A DNA stretch of 64,000 nucleotides from JANLYC01 sp963750495. Lineage in GTDB: Bacteria; Actinomycetota; Actinomycetes; Propionibacteriales; Nocardioidaceae. The DNA lies in the NCBI GenBank assembly GCA_963750495.1, contig CAVVQV010000003.1:88109-152108 (forward strand). Direction: 5' to 3'. Position 1 is the stretch's first letter, and every line of letters starts with the position of its first letter. This document shows, piece after piece, positions 43,179-51,463 of the stretch. The notes beneath the pieces were generated by a model. It was given only the letters and a program-made list of their open reading frames with translations. It was not told where the DNA came from and ran no database searches. Both the position numbers and the translations under genes were made by a program.

Positions 43179-43393
43179 GAAAGGCTCCTCGCCCGGTACC
43201 GGACCCGATCGTCGGACGGCTGACCGGGCGTCGACCGGTCGTCGAGATGGGACGGAAAGGCCGAATAAGACCGGACCTTAGCCAGGTTGCACGACTACGT
43301 CTAGTGAGGAGTCAATTACTAGCCGTGAATTTCCCGGCTGGGGGGACGAGGTGAACACGCCGAGGCATCGCCACCCGCGTGACCGGGTCAGGC
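43179..43393. other. Intergenic region upstream of the M4 protease
   Basis: No gene is supported. The sequence around 43300-43330 (TCTAGTGAGGAGTCAATTACTAG) is unusually AT-rich for this genome, with CTAGT and ACTAG in inverted order, and may contain the protease promoter. A -10 assignment is not possible with confidence. Confidence 0.3.
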
Positions 43394-44107
43394 TCAGCCG
43401 ATGGAGACCCAGGCGTCGTTGATGACGCCCTGGTACCAGTCGAAGCCGGTGGTGGCACTGGTCTCAGCCTTGGCGCCGAGCGCCAGGCTGCTGGTGTTGG
43501 ACACACCGCCGAGACCGCTGGCGAAGGTCTTGACTCGCGGGGCCAGGCTGTCGACCTGCAAGGTAATGCTGGTGGCGGTCTTGGAGCAGGTGACCTGGTG
43601 CTCCTTGCCGTCCGCGAGGTTGGTGGTGCCCTGGATGGCGGCCAGCACCTTGGCGCCGCCCGGCTTGACGGTCTTGGCGACGCATCGTCCGAGTGCCTTG
43701 CCCTTGACGTTCTTGACCTCGAACTTGTAGTCGCCGCCGGCTGTGGTGACCAAGCCCTTCCGCATGACGTCGTACGTCTCACCGATGGGCAACGGAGGAG
43801 CTGTCATCACGATGCTGGTACCGAAGGAGAAGTTCGAGGCTCCGGGGTTGAGGCTGGGTGAGCTCTTCACGATGACTCGGGAATTGACGCCGTTGAAGAC
43901 GTATCCGGTTCCGTTCCCGACGACGTTGTAGTTGGTGCCGTTGTTCCCCAGGCCCGACGCGTCCACGGCCGTTGAGCTGTTGACCTCGTCCAGCGTCCAG
44001 TGCGCCACGAGGGTGGCGCTGGCGGATGCGGGGGCGGCGGCGGCCCAGCTGATGAGCACAGCACTGGACACGGCCGCGATGGCGGCCGCTTTCAAAGAGG
44101 GGCGCAT
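43394..44107 (-). CDS. Secreted LamG-like protein
   Basis: A 237-residue exported protein. ATG 44107 opens a signal peptide (MRPSLKAAAIAAVSSAV ... APASAS). The mature part (30-237) follows a LamG/concanavalin-like jelly roll: LVAHWTLDEVNSSTAVDASGLGNNGTNYNV is the usual first strand pair, with FNGVNSRVIVKSSPSLNP next. Two cysteines (GRCVAK and VTCSKT) may form a disulfide. It likely binds sugars or surface polymers. It lies immediately outside the tRNA-Lys element. Confidence 0.82.
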   Translation of the reverse strand: MRPSLKAAAIAAVSSAVLISWAAAAPASASATLVAHWTLDEVNSSTAVDASGLGNNGTNYNVVGNGTGYVFNGVNSRVIVKSSPSLNPGASNFSFGTSIVMTAPPLPIGETYDVMRKGLVTTAGGDYKFEVKNVKGKALGRCVAKTVKPGGAKVLAAIQGTTNLADGKEHQVTCSKTATSITLQVDSLAPRVKTFASGLGGVSNTSSLALGAKAETSATTGFDWYQGVINDAWVSIG

Positions 44108-44483
44108 GCGAAGAACTCTCGTCGTCGGGTGGGACGGGGAGAGCCTAGGCGCGGGAGCCCGCCCAACGCCTGACGCTTCCGAGCCATTTAGCCAGCATGT
44201 CCTACCTACTCCGCATGGCCCTTCTGGGCATGGCGCAACCTGGTCCCCGGGTGAGGCTAGCCATCCCGGATGACGAGCCGTTCGCCTGAGCAGACTGCCG
44301 ATCCGGTGCCAGATGCGGGAAGCGTGGCTTGGCGTCATGGGACTGGAACCCACAACCCGCGGATTAAAGATGAGGATGTCGTCTCAGCGTCCAGTGAATA
44401 CCGACTGTTCCGCGTGGCGACGCTTAGGCTGCGTTCGTACTGATGGCGAATACGCAACATTCTGGGTGGAAAGGAAGAAGGTC
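44108..44483. other. Intergenic region containing the outer att remnant
   Basis: No gene is supported. The interval contains the tRNA-Lys 3'-half duplicate (44335-44368) that marks the left edge of the integrated element. To its right the sequence belongs to the element. Confidence 0.5.
44335..44368 (-). repeat. Outer att site: tRNA-Lys 3'-half duplicate
   Basis: GAACCCACAACCCGCGGATT and neighbouring bases repeat the T-arm and anticodon-stem side of tRNA-Lys (49744-49777). The similarity stops at the anticodon loop, as expected for a crossover site. It cannot encode a tRNA. Confidence 0.8.
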
Positions 44484-45032
44484 GTGACTAGTACTCCAGC
44501 GGGCTGGTACGACGACGGTTCGGGGATCGGGAAGAAGCGTTGGTGGGATGGTCAGAATTGGACGGAACAGTACGAGCAGCAACCTGCAGCCCACGAACTA
44601 GCCGGAGCTGCACGCAGAATCGAGGGGGGCGCGGTTGCTGGAGCCCCACCTGGCCCCGCGTCGCAGAGCGCGAGGTATGTCGTTCTTCAGGTCATCCTCA
44701 AGGAAAAGCTGTGGGGTACGGGGTCGGGCAACCTCACCGAGTTGGAGCGGGCGCTCAATGCTCAGCCAGCTAGCCGGAGCTGGAGAAGCAGTGGGGAGAG
44801 GGGTTGTGCTGGAGTCGCACCGGCTGCGGGCTCGCAGAGCGGGTGATTGTCGTGCTCAGAACGTCAGGAGGCTGGGGGGTCGGGCAACCTCACCGAGTTG
44901 GAGCGGGCGCTCAATGCTCAGGCCTCACTTGGATATCGACTTCACACCATCACAACGGCGTCATCCGGCAGCAAGGGCCTAGGTGGCGGCGACCGAATTC
45001 AGGCGACGATGGTCTTCGAGAAGATCACGTAG
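44484..45032 (+). pseudogene. DUF2510-DUF4177 protein, disrupted by an internal duplication and stop
   Basis: GTG 44484 follows GGAAGAAGG. The first 30 residues are a DUF2510 module (PAGWYDDGSGIGKKRWWDG, WTEQYE). A DUF4177-like domain follows (YVVLQVILKEKLWGTGSGNL ... ATMVFEKIT). The domain is interrupted: 45 bp at 44721-44765 are repeated exactly at 44877-44921, 156 bp later, and the duplicated unit carries an in-frame TGA at 44844-44846. Frames before and after the stop are the same. The product would be a truncated 120-residue protein. Family function unknown. Confidence 0.75.
44721..44921 (+). repeat. 156-bp tandem duplication inside the DUF4177 gene
   Basis: An exact 45-bp match (44721-44765 and 44877-44921) is the conserved end of a diverged tandem duplication. 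The upstream parts also align (CTAGCCGGAGCTG, GCAGAGCG). The 156-bp period is a multiple of three, so the duplication itself kept the frame; later changes introduced the stop. Confidence 0.8.
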
Positions 45033-45499
45033 ACAGATCACGGCGGAAGGTGTATGTCCCGGCGGTCGTCGGTGTGCCACCGACACGGACGGAGGGGCCG
45101 TTCGGGTTGCCTGGATGAAACCCCGGGTCAGACCGGTGGGCCCCGTGACGGACTCGAACCCACAGCCCGCGAAGATTAAAAGTTGCGAGCGATCTGTCGC
45201 GGTGTGTGGCGGCGTGATCGCCTGAGCCTGTGCCGTCGCGGTGAAGGTGTGTCGCTGATGCGAGCATCGGTGCCCTGACGGTGAGTGTCGTCTGATGTCG
45301 TCGGCGTCCCGACGATGAAGACGTACGGGCACTTGGCCGGGGTAGCGCACGAGGGCTGGGCCAGGGATAAACCGTTCGGCAGCCGTACAGCGATATGGCT
45401 ACCCGCAGCGGCACGCCAGGTAAGAGGGCGATGGTCGGCCCACGTGCGAAGTGCGAAGTCCGAGCCAGAAGACGTGGCCCCGCTCCCCGGGCGCCAGCG
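45033..45499. other. Gene-free junction region within the element
   Basis: Contains the internal tRNA-half repeat (45115-45184) and decayed sequence between the DUF4177 remnant and the Ig-like pseudogene. Nothing codes convincingly. Confidence 0.4.
45115..45184 (-). repeat. Internal att-like site with integrase-side flank
   Basis: About 70 bp resemble 49715-49779: GATGAAACCC, GGTCAGA, GTGGGCCCCGTG, GACTCGAACCCACA and ATTAAAAGT are shared in order with small indels. The copy includes the bases that lie inside the element next to the tRNA, not just the tRNA part, so it looks like the right end of a second, older insertion. Confidence 0.7.
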
Positions 45500-46436
45500 T
45501 CGGCGGCGGTGGTGGGCGCAGTGCAAAATAGCTGCGTGATCCCGTTGGCGAGACAGGGCCGGTACGTCAGTCGCCCCCTGACGACCGTGGCGTAGTTGAC
45601 CGTGAATGAGGCGACGGGGTTCCCGGGATCGGAGAACTGGGTCACATGGACCGTTGCGGGAACCTGGGCATTGTTCGGATGACTGCTCTGCACCGCGAAG
45701 TCGAGAGGCGTGGGTGGGTCGGGTGCGAAGGTGACCGCGCCGATGGAGAGGTTGCCCACCCGGTCGAGCGAGGTGTGGCTCAGGCTGAACCCTGTCGGGG
45801 GCGGCCCAGCCGGCGACGGCGGAGCCGTGCCGGTGACGGTCAAGGTGGCGGTACGCGTGGCGCCGGTGTAGGTCGCGGAAATCACCGAGGTGGAGGTCGA
45901 GCCGACCGCGCTCGTCCCGACGAAAGCCGTCGCGGAGGTGACCCCAGCTGGGACGGTCAGGGTCGCGGGGACAGTGGCTGCGGCAGTGTTACTGCTGGCC
46001 AACGACACGAGAGCGCCGCCGGCCGGGGCCGCGGCCAACCGTCACCGTTGCCGTCGAAGACGTGGCGGCCCCACCCGTTTGCACTGACGCCGGAATGGGC
46101 ACAGCCGAGCGAGGGCGGCCGCGGGCCCAGGAGCGGTCACCGTGCAACCCGACAGGGGGACGTTGACGGGAGACGCTGCGCCGTCGTTCACATCTACCGT
46201 GCAGTCCGCCGGCCACGTGTAGCGCGACCGCTCGATCCGAAGCCTCCCGAGCTGTCGCTGACGCCACGCACGCCATGCCAGCATGATGTACCGGGCCTTG
46301 ACCTGTTCCGTCCGTGTCAACGCGCCCCCGCCCGCGAGACGGTCACGGCAGCCTGGGCCGCCCCGGCCAAGGCAACCGACAACACCGCCGTCACTGAAAA
46401 CAACGTCAAGCCCAGCCGACTCCGACGACCGATCAT
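45500..46436 (-). pseudogene. Secreted Ig-like protein, frameshifted
   Basis: ATG 46436 follows AGGAGG and starts a good signal peptide (MIGRRSRLGLTLFSVTAV ... GAAQA), after which the frame is lost within about 12 codons. Further fragments follow in other frames: RLRIERSRYTWPADCTVDVND and a VPLSGC strand, SVQTGGAATSSTATVTVG, then VSLASSNTAAATVPATLTVP and VTSATAFVGTSAVGSTST. These belong to bacterial Ig-like surface modules. At least three indels separate them. The 5' end is clear; the 3' limit near 45500 is approximate. Confidence 0.65.
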
Positions 46437-46754
46437 GTTGGCCTCCTGGCACACCGTCGCAAACGTGTCGTCCGAACCGTGACAAGACTCTGAGTCGCGA
46501 GGGGCCTGGCGACCGGCTTGGACGACAATGATTGGTCACACGTCTCGCCAGACTGCGAGGACGACTATCGGAGCCACGTCCGATTCCTATTGTTCCCCCG
46601 CTGCTGCCCCAGCGACATGAGACATTGGTCGTAGTACCAGGGGATCCCACTGCCGCAACATCGCGCGCCAGTCCATGTGGTATCAACATCGAGGCACGCC
46701 ATCCGCAGGAAAGCCAGGAGGGATCTCTCGGTGTCCTGTCACATCCTCCCCTTG
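46437..46754. other. Region without a supported gene
   Basis: Lies between the starts and ends of two pseudogenes inside the integrated element. It should hold the promoter of the Ig-like gene. Nothing else is recognised. Confidence 0.3.
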
Positions 46755-47264
46755 ACGCCAGTCGATCATTCGGACCGGGCATCACCGTGAAAGTCGAGTA
46801 TGGCGCCAGCACGAGCTTGGCGGTGTTCGAGTCGGAGCTGCTGTTGTGGGAGTCGCCGCGCGTCGATCTCGGCGACATAATCGCCCATCAACAGGAACGT
46901 CGACTGACTCAACGGCAACCCGAGTGCCGGGTGCGGGACGAATTGCAAGTCAGAGATGGCTTTGCGTTCGACCGCGTTGCGGAAGGTCCCGTGGTCGTCC
47001 CCGAATGCTGGTCGCCAACCAGTCACACGCCTGTTGCCCCGACGCCAGCGCCACATCCGCATCAGCGCGTGGCGGCAGCCCAGCCACGAACCCGTCGCGG
47101 TGCTGCCGGTCCCACAGCACCGTCCACCCGGCCACCACCAGAACCAGCACCACAGCCAGCGTCGGCAGCGTCCGCCACACCGAGACCCACAAGGTCAGGT
47201 AGGTAAGCACGACGAAAGAAACGGCGAAGGCCCAGCCCTGAAGGCTACGCGGCAGCAGCGGCAT
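46755..47264 (-). pseudogene. Small membrane protein, probably frameshifted
   Basis: ATG 47264 follows AGGAGA. Two adjacent membrane helices (AFAVSFVVLTYLTLWVSVW and LAVVLVLVVAGWTVLW) are followed by DRQHRDGFVAGLPPRADAD and GQQACDWLA. The open frame ends at 46950 (104 aa). Neighbouring frames carry protein-like pieces (GDYVAEIDARR; TAKLVLAPYSTFTV), suggesting the original protein was longer. The layout of helices plus a Cys-Trp-rich tail resembles the intact gene at 50009-50641. It may instead be a genuine short protein. Confidence 0.4.
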
Positions 47265-47468
47265 GACAGGTCTCCTGGTCCGGGCCGACAACTTGGCCGA
47301 TCAGGGAGTAGCCGGACCTCGGGACGTTCACCGTCTCCGAAGTCCGACGCTATGTCAGCCGGTGCATCTGCAGAGCCACGTTCACCCTGATCGACGAGGG
47401 CGACACGGCTGTTGGTCTAGCCGCTTGAGCGGCCGAGATCGCGAGATATCCATACCAGCAGGGATTTG

Positions 47469-47517
47469 TTGACACTTCAGCACTGTAAGCGTACACAGTC
47501 AGTGGACCCTGGAGGAC
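47469..47517 (+). promoter_or_regulatory. Promoter and ribosome-binding site of the amidase gene
   Basis: A consensus -35 TTGACA (47469-47474), a 17-bp gap and a weak -10 TACACA (47492-47497) precede a strong GGAGGAC (47511-47517). Its start codon is GTG 47521. This is the most canonical promoter in the window and unlike the leaderless class. Confidence 0.5.
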
Positions 47518-47520
47518 ATC

Positions 47521-49236
47521 GTGACGAAGACCTCGTGGACACCACTCTCTCACCGCTTCAGCCGGCGAACGCTGCTGGCCTCGGCCGCATTAGGAGGTGC
47601 GTCGGTCGTTGCAGGGGGTTTGCCTCCGGTCGGTGCGTCTCTGCGCAGCGGCCAACGGGATGACCAGCCCTGGCTTGAGGCGACTGTCCCAGAGTTGCAG
47701 GCGTTGATGGCATCGGGTGAGGTGACGAGCCGCCAGCTCACGGCGATCTACTTGAGACGAATCGATCGCTTCAACCCCCTCCTCGCCGCGGTGATCGAAA
47801 CGAACCCGCAGGCCAGACGGATTGCCGATCGGCTGGACGAGGAGCGGCGGTCGGGTCGCATCCGTGGCCCGCTGCATGGGATCCCGGTGCTCGTCAAGGA
47901 CAACATCGCGACCGATGACGGCATGGAGACGACTGCGGGCTCCCTTGCACTCGTCGGCAGCCGCGTACCGCGCGACGCCACGCTGATCGCCCGGCTACGA
48001 CAGGCGGGCGCGGTGATCCTCGGGAAGGCAAACCTGTCGGAGTGGGCAAACTTCCGCGGCTTCGCACCGTTCGAGGGGTGGAGCGCACGCGGAGGGTTCA
48101 CGCGCGACCCGTACCTCCTCAGTTTCAATCCCTCAGGGTCGAGCTCGGGGTCTGCCGTTGGTGCGGCGACGAACCTGTGCGCCGTCGCGGTGGGGACTGA
48201 AACGGACGGATCGATCGTAGGCCCGTCGGGGAACAACCTGGTGGTTGGGCTCAAGCCGACCGTCGGGCTCGTGTCGCAATCGGGCATCATCCCGATCGCT
48301 CACAGCCAGGACACGGCCGGCCCGATCGGCCGGACCGTGACTGACGTCGCGATCCTTCTGAACACGTTGAAGTCCCCCTTCGGGAGGGTCGCTCGGCATG
48401 AGCTCCCCCACGACTACACGGCCTTCCTCAACGGCCATGCCTTGCGTGGAGCTCGCATCGGCATCGATCGGAGGCAGTTCACGGCCGACTATGGTGCACT
48501 GCCAGACATCACCGCGGTCGTCGATCGAGCGATCGACAAGCTCGCTGATGCAGGGGCCGAGATCATCGATCCCGTCGACCCGGGGGATCCATTCGACTGG
48601 TTCTTCAACGCGGAGTTCCCCGTGCTTCTGAACGAGTTCAAGGGGGACATCGCCACCTACCTGTCGAAGTTGCGGAACACAGACATGCGGACCCTCGAGG
48701 ACCTGATCGCATTCAACCGCGAACACTGTGCGGAGGAGATGAAGTACTTCGGCCAGGAGATCTTCGAGATGGCGGAGACATACTCAGGCGACCTCACCGA
48801 CCCTGACTACCTGGCTGCACGAAGGCGTTGCCTCCGACTCGGTCGGGACAGAGGCATCGACAAGGCCCTGGCGGATGACGATCTCGACGCCATCCTTTCG
48901 CCGTCTTACGCGTTTGGCACCTCCGGTCCGGCCGTGGCTGGCTATCCACTGATCTCCGTTCCGGTGGGTATCTCGAAAGAGGGTCGCCCGGCCGGGATCT
49001 GGCTCTCTGGCGGGTTCTTGTCGGAACCCACGTTGATTGCGATCGCGTACGCGACAGAGCAGCTGCTCGACGCACGCAGGACTCCGCGGTTCCGCGGCGA
49101 CATCCCGCCGGAGCCGGCAGATGCCGGCATCTGTTCGGCGCCGGGAACGGTGGGGAGGTCGAACACCGCGGCCGGAAACGGTCGAGCGCTCAGGGAGCTG
49201 AGTCGTTCGGTGGATCGCCTCCGCCCTTCGTTCTGA
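47521..49236 (+). CDS. Tat-exported amidase-signature hydrolase
   Basis: A 571-residue amidase of the Ser-cisSer-Lys family, hydrolysing amide bonds. The twin-arginine signal FSRRTLLASAALGGAS (residues 14-29) indicates folded export. Catalytic Lys126 (VLVKDN), the cis-serine about Ser208 in PSGSSSGSA and the nucleophile Ser231 in GTETDGSI are all present. Length is at the upper end for the family because of a C-terminal extension. It is the only intact gene in the decayed element. The substrate is unknown. Confidence 0.93.
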   Translation: MTKTSWTPLSHRFSRRTLLASAALGGASVVAGGLPPVGASLRSGQRDDQPWLEATVPELQALMASGEVTSRQLTAIYLRRIDRFNPLLAAVIETNPQARRIADRLDEERRSGRIRGPLHGIPVLVKDNIATDDGMETTAGSLALVGSRVPRDATLIARLRQAGAVILGKANLSEWANFRGFAPFEGWSARGGFTRDPYLLSFNPSGSSSGSAVGAATNLCAVAVGTETDGSIVGPSGNNLVVGLKPTVGLVSQSGIIPIAHSQDTAGPIGRTVTDVAILLNTLKSPFGRVARHELPHDYTAFLNGHALRGARIGIDRRQFTADYGALPDITAVVDRAIDKLADAGAEIIDPVDPGDPFDWFFNAEFPVLLNEFKGDIATYLSKLRNTDMRTLEDLIAFNREHCAEEMKYFGQEIFEMAETYSGDLTDPDYLAARRRCLRLGRDRGIDKALADDDLDAILSPSYAFGTSGPAVAGYPLISVPVGISKEGRPAGIWLSGGFLSEPTLIAIAYATEQLLDARRTPRFRGDIPPEPADAGICSAPGTVGRSNTAAGNGRALRELSRSVDRLRPSF

Positions 49237-49254
49237 GCGCGCCCACGCCTGCGT

Positions 49255-49719
49255 TGCGGCACACAGGCCGCTGGGACTTTGGCGTGGGGAGGTGTTGGGG
49301 CTGTCATGGGCTGACATCGACTCCGAGGCTGACATCGTACGAGTTCGCCACTCGCTCCAACGTCTGGAGGGGCTGGACCTGGTCTTCACATCGACCGTCG
49401 GAACCCCATGGGAGCCGCGCAACGTGAGCCGCGAATGGGACGTGATCCGTCGGGAGGCTGGACTTGCGTCTTTTCGCTTCCATGATCTGCGCCACTCCTG
49501 CGCGACGATCCTGACCGTATGGGCGTTCACCCGAAGGTGATCATGGAGATACTCCGCCATTCGCAGATCAGCGTCACGATGAACACCTACTCCCACGTGT
49601 CAGCAGCACTCCAACGGGAGGCCGCAACAGCCTGGAAGTTGCCCTCTTCGGTTAGTCCCAAAGCGGCTGGCTACATTCTTGGCTACACCCAGCAGGCGGC
49701 CAAGCAGAGCCCGGGATGA
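49255..49719 (+). pseudogene. Tyrosine recombinase (integrase) C-terminal remnant
   Basis: Only the catalytic half of an integrase survives. RPLGLWRGEVLGLSWADID holds the first arginine, HDLRHS the His-x-x-Arg, LRHSQ the second histidine and MNTYSHV the nucleophilic tyrosine. A one-base frameshift lies near 49515-49525 (LTVW then GVHPKVIMEIL). The N-terminal half is missing, cut off just after the amidase stop. It ends 18 bp from the tRNA-Lys 3' end, as expected of the element's own integrase. It cannot be functional. Confidence 0.85.
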
Positions 49720-49736
49720 AACCCAGGTCAGATGAG

Positions 49737-49809
49737 TGGGCCCCGTGGGACTCGAACCCACAACCCGCGGATTAAAAGTCCGCTGCTCTGCCAATTGAGC
49801 TAGAGGCCC
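49737..49809 (-). tRNA. tRNA-Lys (anticodon TTT)
   Basis: A full cloverleaf is readable on the minus strand: acceptor GGGCCTC pairing with GGGGCCC (one G-U), D arm GCTC/GAGC, anticodon stem GCGGA/TCCGC around CTTTTAA, and T arm GTGGG-TTCGAGT-CCCAC. CCA is not encoded. The 3' half is the att site of the integrated element and was restored by it. Confidence 0.97.
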
Positions 49810-50008
49810 GGGGGATCGGAAGTACGTTCGGATAAGACATCGGGGAAACGTCGGTGTCTTTGCCGGGGTCGAACCGCCCGGGGAGCAAGTATGCCGCACC
49901 GGTCGGATGGCTTGGACTGTGTGCTCGACCCGACCGAGGACCCAGGTCTCTGACACCCTCAACAGCGTTGGACAACCCAGGCGAGGGGATCGACAAGTCG
50001 GGGAAGGC

Positions 50009-50641
50009 CTAGTCGCCCTCTCTTTCGAAGTCGTGCTCGTGGATGAAGCCCTGGAACGGGCAGAGCAAGTGGTGCGCCTGCCGCTGCACCTTGACGGCGT
50101 AGCGCGCGCCCCGGTAGGTCAGCTCCCGACCCAGCATCGCATCCGCGCGCCGCACCCACGCACCGGTTTCACCCCACGGCTGCGATTTCAGCCAGGCGCA
50201 TTCACGCCGACCCAGGTCCAAGGCTTCCGCCTTGGTCCAGCCGGGTGGCCTGTTCGCCACGAACCGCCACTCATTCACCACCATCACCGCCGGCCGTGCC
50301 GCCACCGTCAGGACAACGGCGACCGCTGCGCCCGCCAGCAGGATCGACAGCCGTGGGCCTTTGACCGTGTACGACCCCCCGTACCGTATGCCGCGGATGC
50401 TCCCGTCCCGTGACGACGGCGTGGCAACGGCAAACTTCAGTGAAACGACGGTCGCGATCAGCGCCACGGCGCCGAACCCGGCCCGCACCGGCCAGGTATC
50501 CCAGTGCGGCGGCTCGACGTGGAACGCGGCGAAGGTCATGACGGCGCCGAACGCGTACAGCACCCAGGCCGCCATGTAGGACAAGACGGCGACCGAGAAG
50601 GCCAGCAGCAAACAGGTCGCGCGCGACCCACGGTCACCCAT
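50009..50641 (-). CDS. Membrane protein with C-terminal extracytoplasmic domain
   Basis: A 210-residue protein. Helices are near residues 8-38, 50-68 and 98-118, then a soluble tail with LDLGRRECAWLKSQPWGE and two cysteines (RECAW; LLCPF). ATG 50641 is preferred over longer in-frame starts because TACCCT lies 6 nt upstream. A hydrophobic half followed by a Cys-Trp tail is shared with the pseudogene at 46755-47264, suggesting a duplicated or element-borne family. Function unknown. Confidence 0.7.
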   Translation of the reverse strand: MGDRGSRATCLLLAFSVAVLSYMAAWVLYAFGAVMTFAAFHVEPPHWDTWPVRAGFGAVALIATVVSLKFAVATPSSRDGSIRGIRYGGSYTVKGPRLSILLAGAAVAVVLTVAARPAVMVVNEWRFVANRPPGWTKAEALDLGRRECAWLKSQPWGETGAWVRRADAMLGRELTYRGARYAVKVQRQAHHLLCPFQGFIHEHDFEREGD

Positions 50642-50647
50642 GGCCCG

Positions 50648-50653
50648 AGGGTA
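50648..50653 (-). promoter_or_regulatory. Leaderless -10 box of the 50009-50641 gene
   Basis: TACCCT on the minus strand ends 6 nt before ATG 50641, on the left edge of the divergent region holding the 19-bp inverted repeat. Confidence 0.45.
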
Positions 50654-50670
50654 AGGTCTGGGCGGCATCG

Positions 50671-50723
50671 TTTGGAACGCTATTGCGCTGATTACCCGGC
50701 TGGGAGCGCAATACCGTTCCAAA
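50671..50723. promoter_or_regulatory. 19-bp inverted repeat, candidate operator
   Basis: TTTGGAACGCTATTGCGCT (50671-50689) and its inverse (50705-50723) match at 18 of 19 positions across a 15-nt spacer. It lies between two divergent promoters, 18 bp from one -10 box and 44 bp from the other, where a repressor could control both genes. Unusually for this genome it is AT-rich. It could also be a pair of short mobile-element ends. Confidence 0.55.
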
Positions 50724-50766
50724 TGGAGCGCGAGCCGGCGTTGACTCGCCACCCCGACGCCTCACT

Positions 50767-50772
50767 TAGACT
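50767..50772 (+). promoter_or_regulatory. Leaderless -10 box of the MDMPI-like gene
   Basis: TAGACT ends 7 nt before GTG 50780. A TTGACT lies about 20 bp upstream as a possible -35. It fixes the start inside a frame open much further upstream. Confidence 0.5.
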
Positions 50773-50779
50773 CGCGATC

Positions 50780-51439
50780 GTGACTTTCACCTTCGCCGGA
50801 GCGCTGGACCGCAGCAACGTCATCCATGCAGCTGATCAGATGGCCGACCTCGTCGGACGTCCAGAGGTCGCGGACGCGTGGGCGCAGGAGTCGAGCTGCT
50901 CAGGCATGAGTGTGGGTGGTCTGACCAGGCACCTGGGCGATCAGGCGGTCAACATCGTGAAGCTCCTCCGCGCCGACGACGCCATACCTCCGGACGTGGA
51001 GACGATCGCTGTCCTCGAGCACTACGCCCGCGCGGCCTGGCTGCGTGAAGACCTCGAGGGGGAGACCAACCGGAGCATCCGCGTGTCGGCTGACGACCAG
51101 GCGAGCACCGGACACGCGGCAGCCGTCGCGGCACTTGCTGCGGCACGCGGCGAGCTCGAGGGCGTACTCGCCGGCGCGCCTCCGACGACCTACATCCCCT
51201 GGCAGGGCTGGGCATTGGCGACCGACGACTTCCTGGTGACCCGGCTGATGGAGATTGTCGTACACGCCGACGACCTCGCCGTCAGCGTCGACATCGAGCC
51301 ACCGAGGTTCGAGGAAGGCATTCTCGACCCCGTGCTGCGCCTCCTCACGGGCATCGCCGTACGCCGCCATGGCCAGGACGCCTTGGTACGCACGCTGAGC
51401 CGCCCGGATCGTGCTCCGCAAAAGGTGTCAGCCTTCTGA
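50780..51439 (+). CDS. Maleylpyruvate-isomerase/DinB-type domain protein
   Basis: A 219-residue four-helix-bundle protein of the mycothiol-dependent maleylpyruvate isomerase N-terminal (MDMPI/DinB-like) superfamily. The pattern SVGGLTRHLGDQAVN near residue 45 and RLMEIVVHADDLAVSVDIEP near 155-174 supply the usual histidine metal ligands. Members use mycothiol or are metal-binding with unknown role. GTG 50780 is chosen from the -10 box. Convergent with the next gene. The exact reaction is unknown. Confidence 0.78.
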   Translation: MTFTFAGALDRSNVIHAADQMADLVGRPEVADAWAQESSCSGMSVGGLTRHLGDQAVNIVKLLRADDAIPPDVETIAVLEHYARAAWLREDLEGETNRSIRVSADDQASTGHAAAVAALAAARGELEGVLAGAPPTTYIPWQGWALATDDFLVTRLMEIVVHADDLAVSVDIEPPRFEEGILDPVLRLLTGIAVRRHGQDALVRTLSRPDRAPQKVSAF

Positions 51440-51463
51440 CGGCTTCCTGACGGCACTGCCCGT

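Larger units (their letters stand above)
44335..49809. mobile_element. Decayed integrative element at tRNA-Lys
   Basis: About 5.4 kb is bounded on the right by an intact tRNA-Lys gene (49737-49809) and on the left by a 34-bp duplicate of the tRNA 3' half (44335-44368, three differences from 49744-49777). An integrase C-terminal remnant ends 18 bp from the tRNA, the usual position. Most enclosed genes are broken; only the amidase is intact. A further tRNA-half copy at 45115-45184 suggests two successive insertions. The boundaries are seen; the history is inferred. Confidence 0.8.

Noticed and set aside
44335..45184. Additional tRNA genes at the two tRNA-Lys-like sites
   Set aside because: Only the 3' half is present; no 5' acceptor or D arm can be formed. 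They are att remnants.
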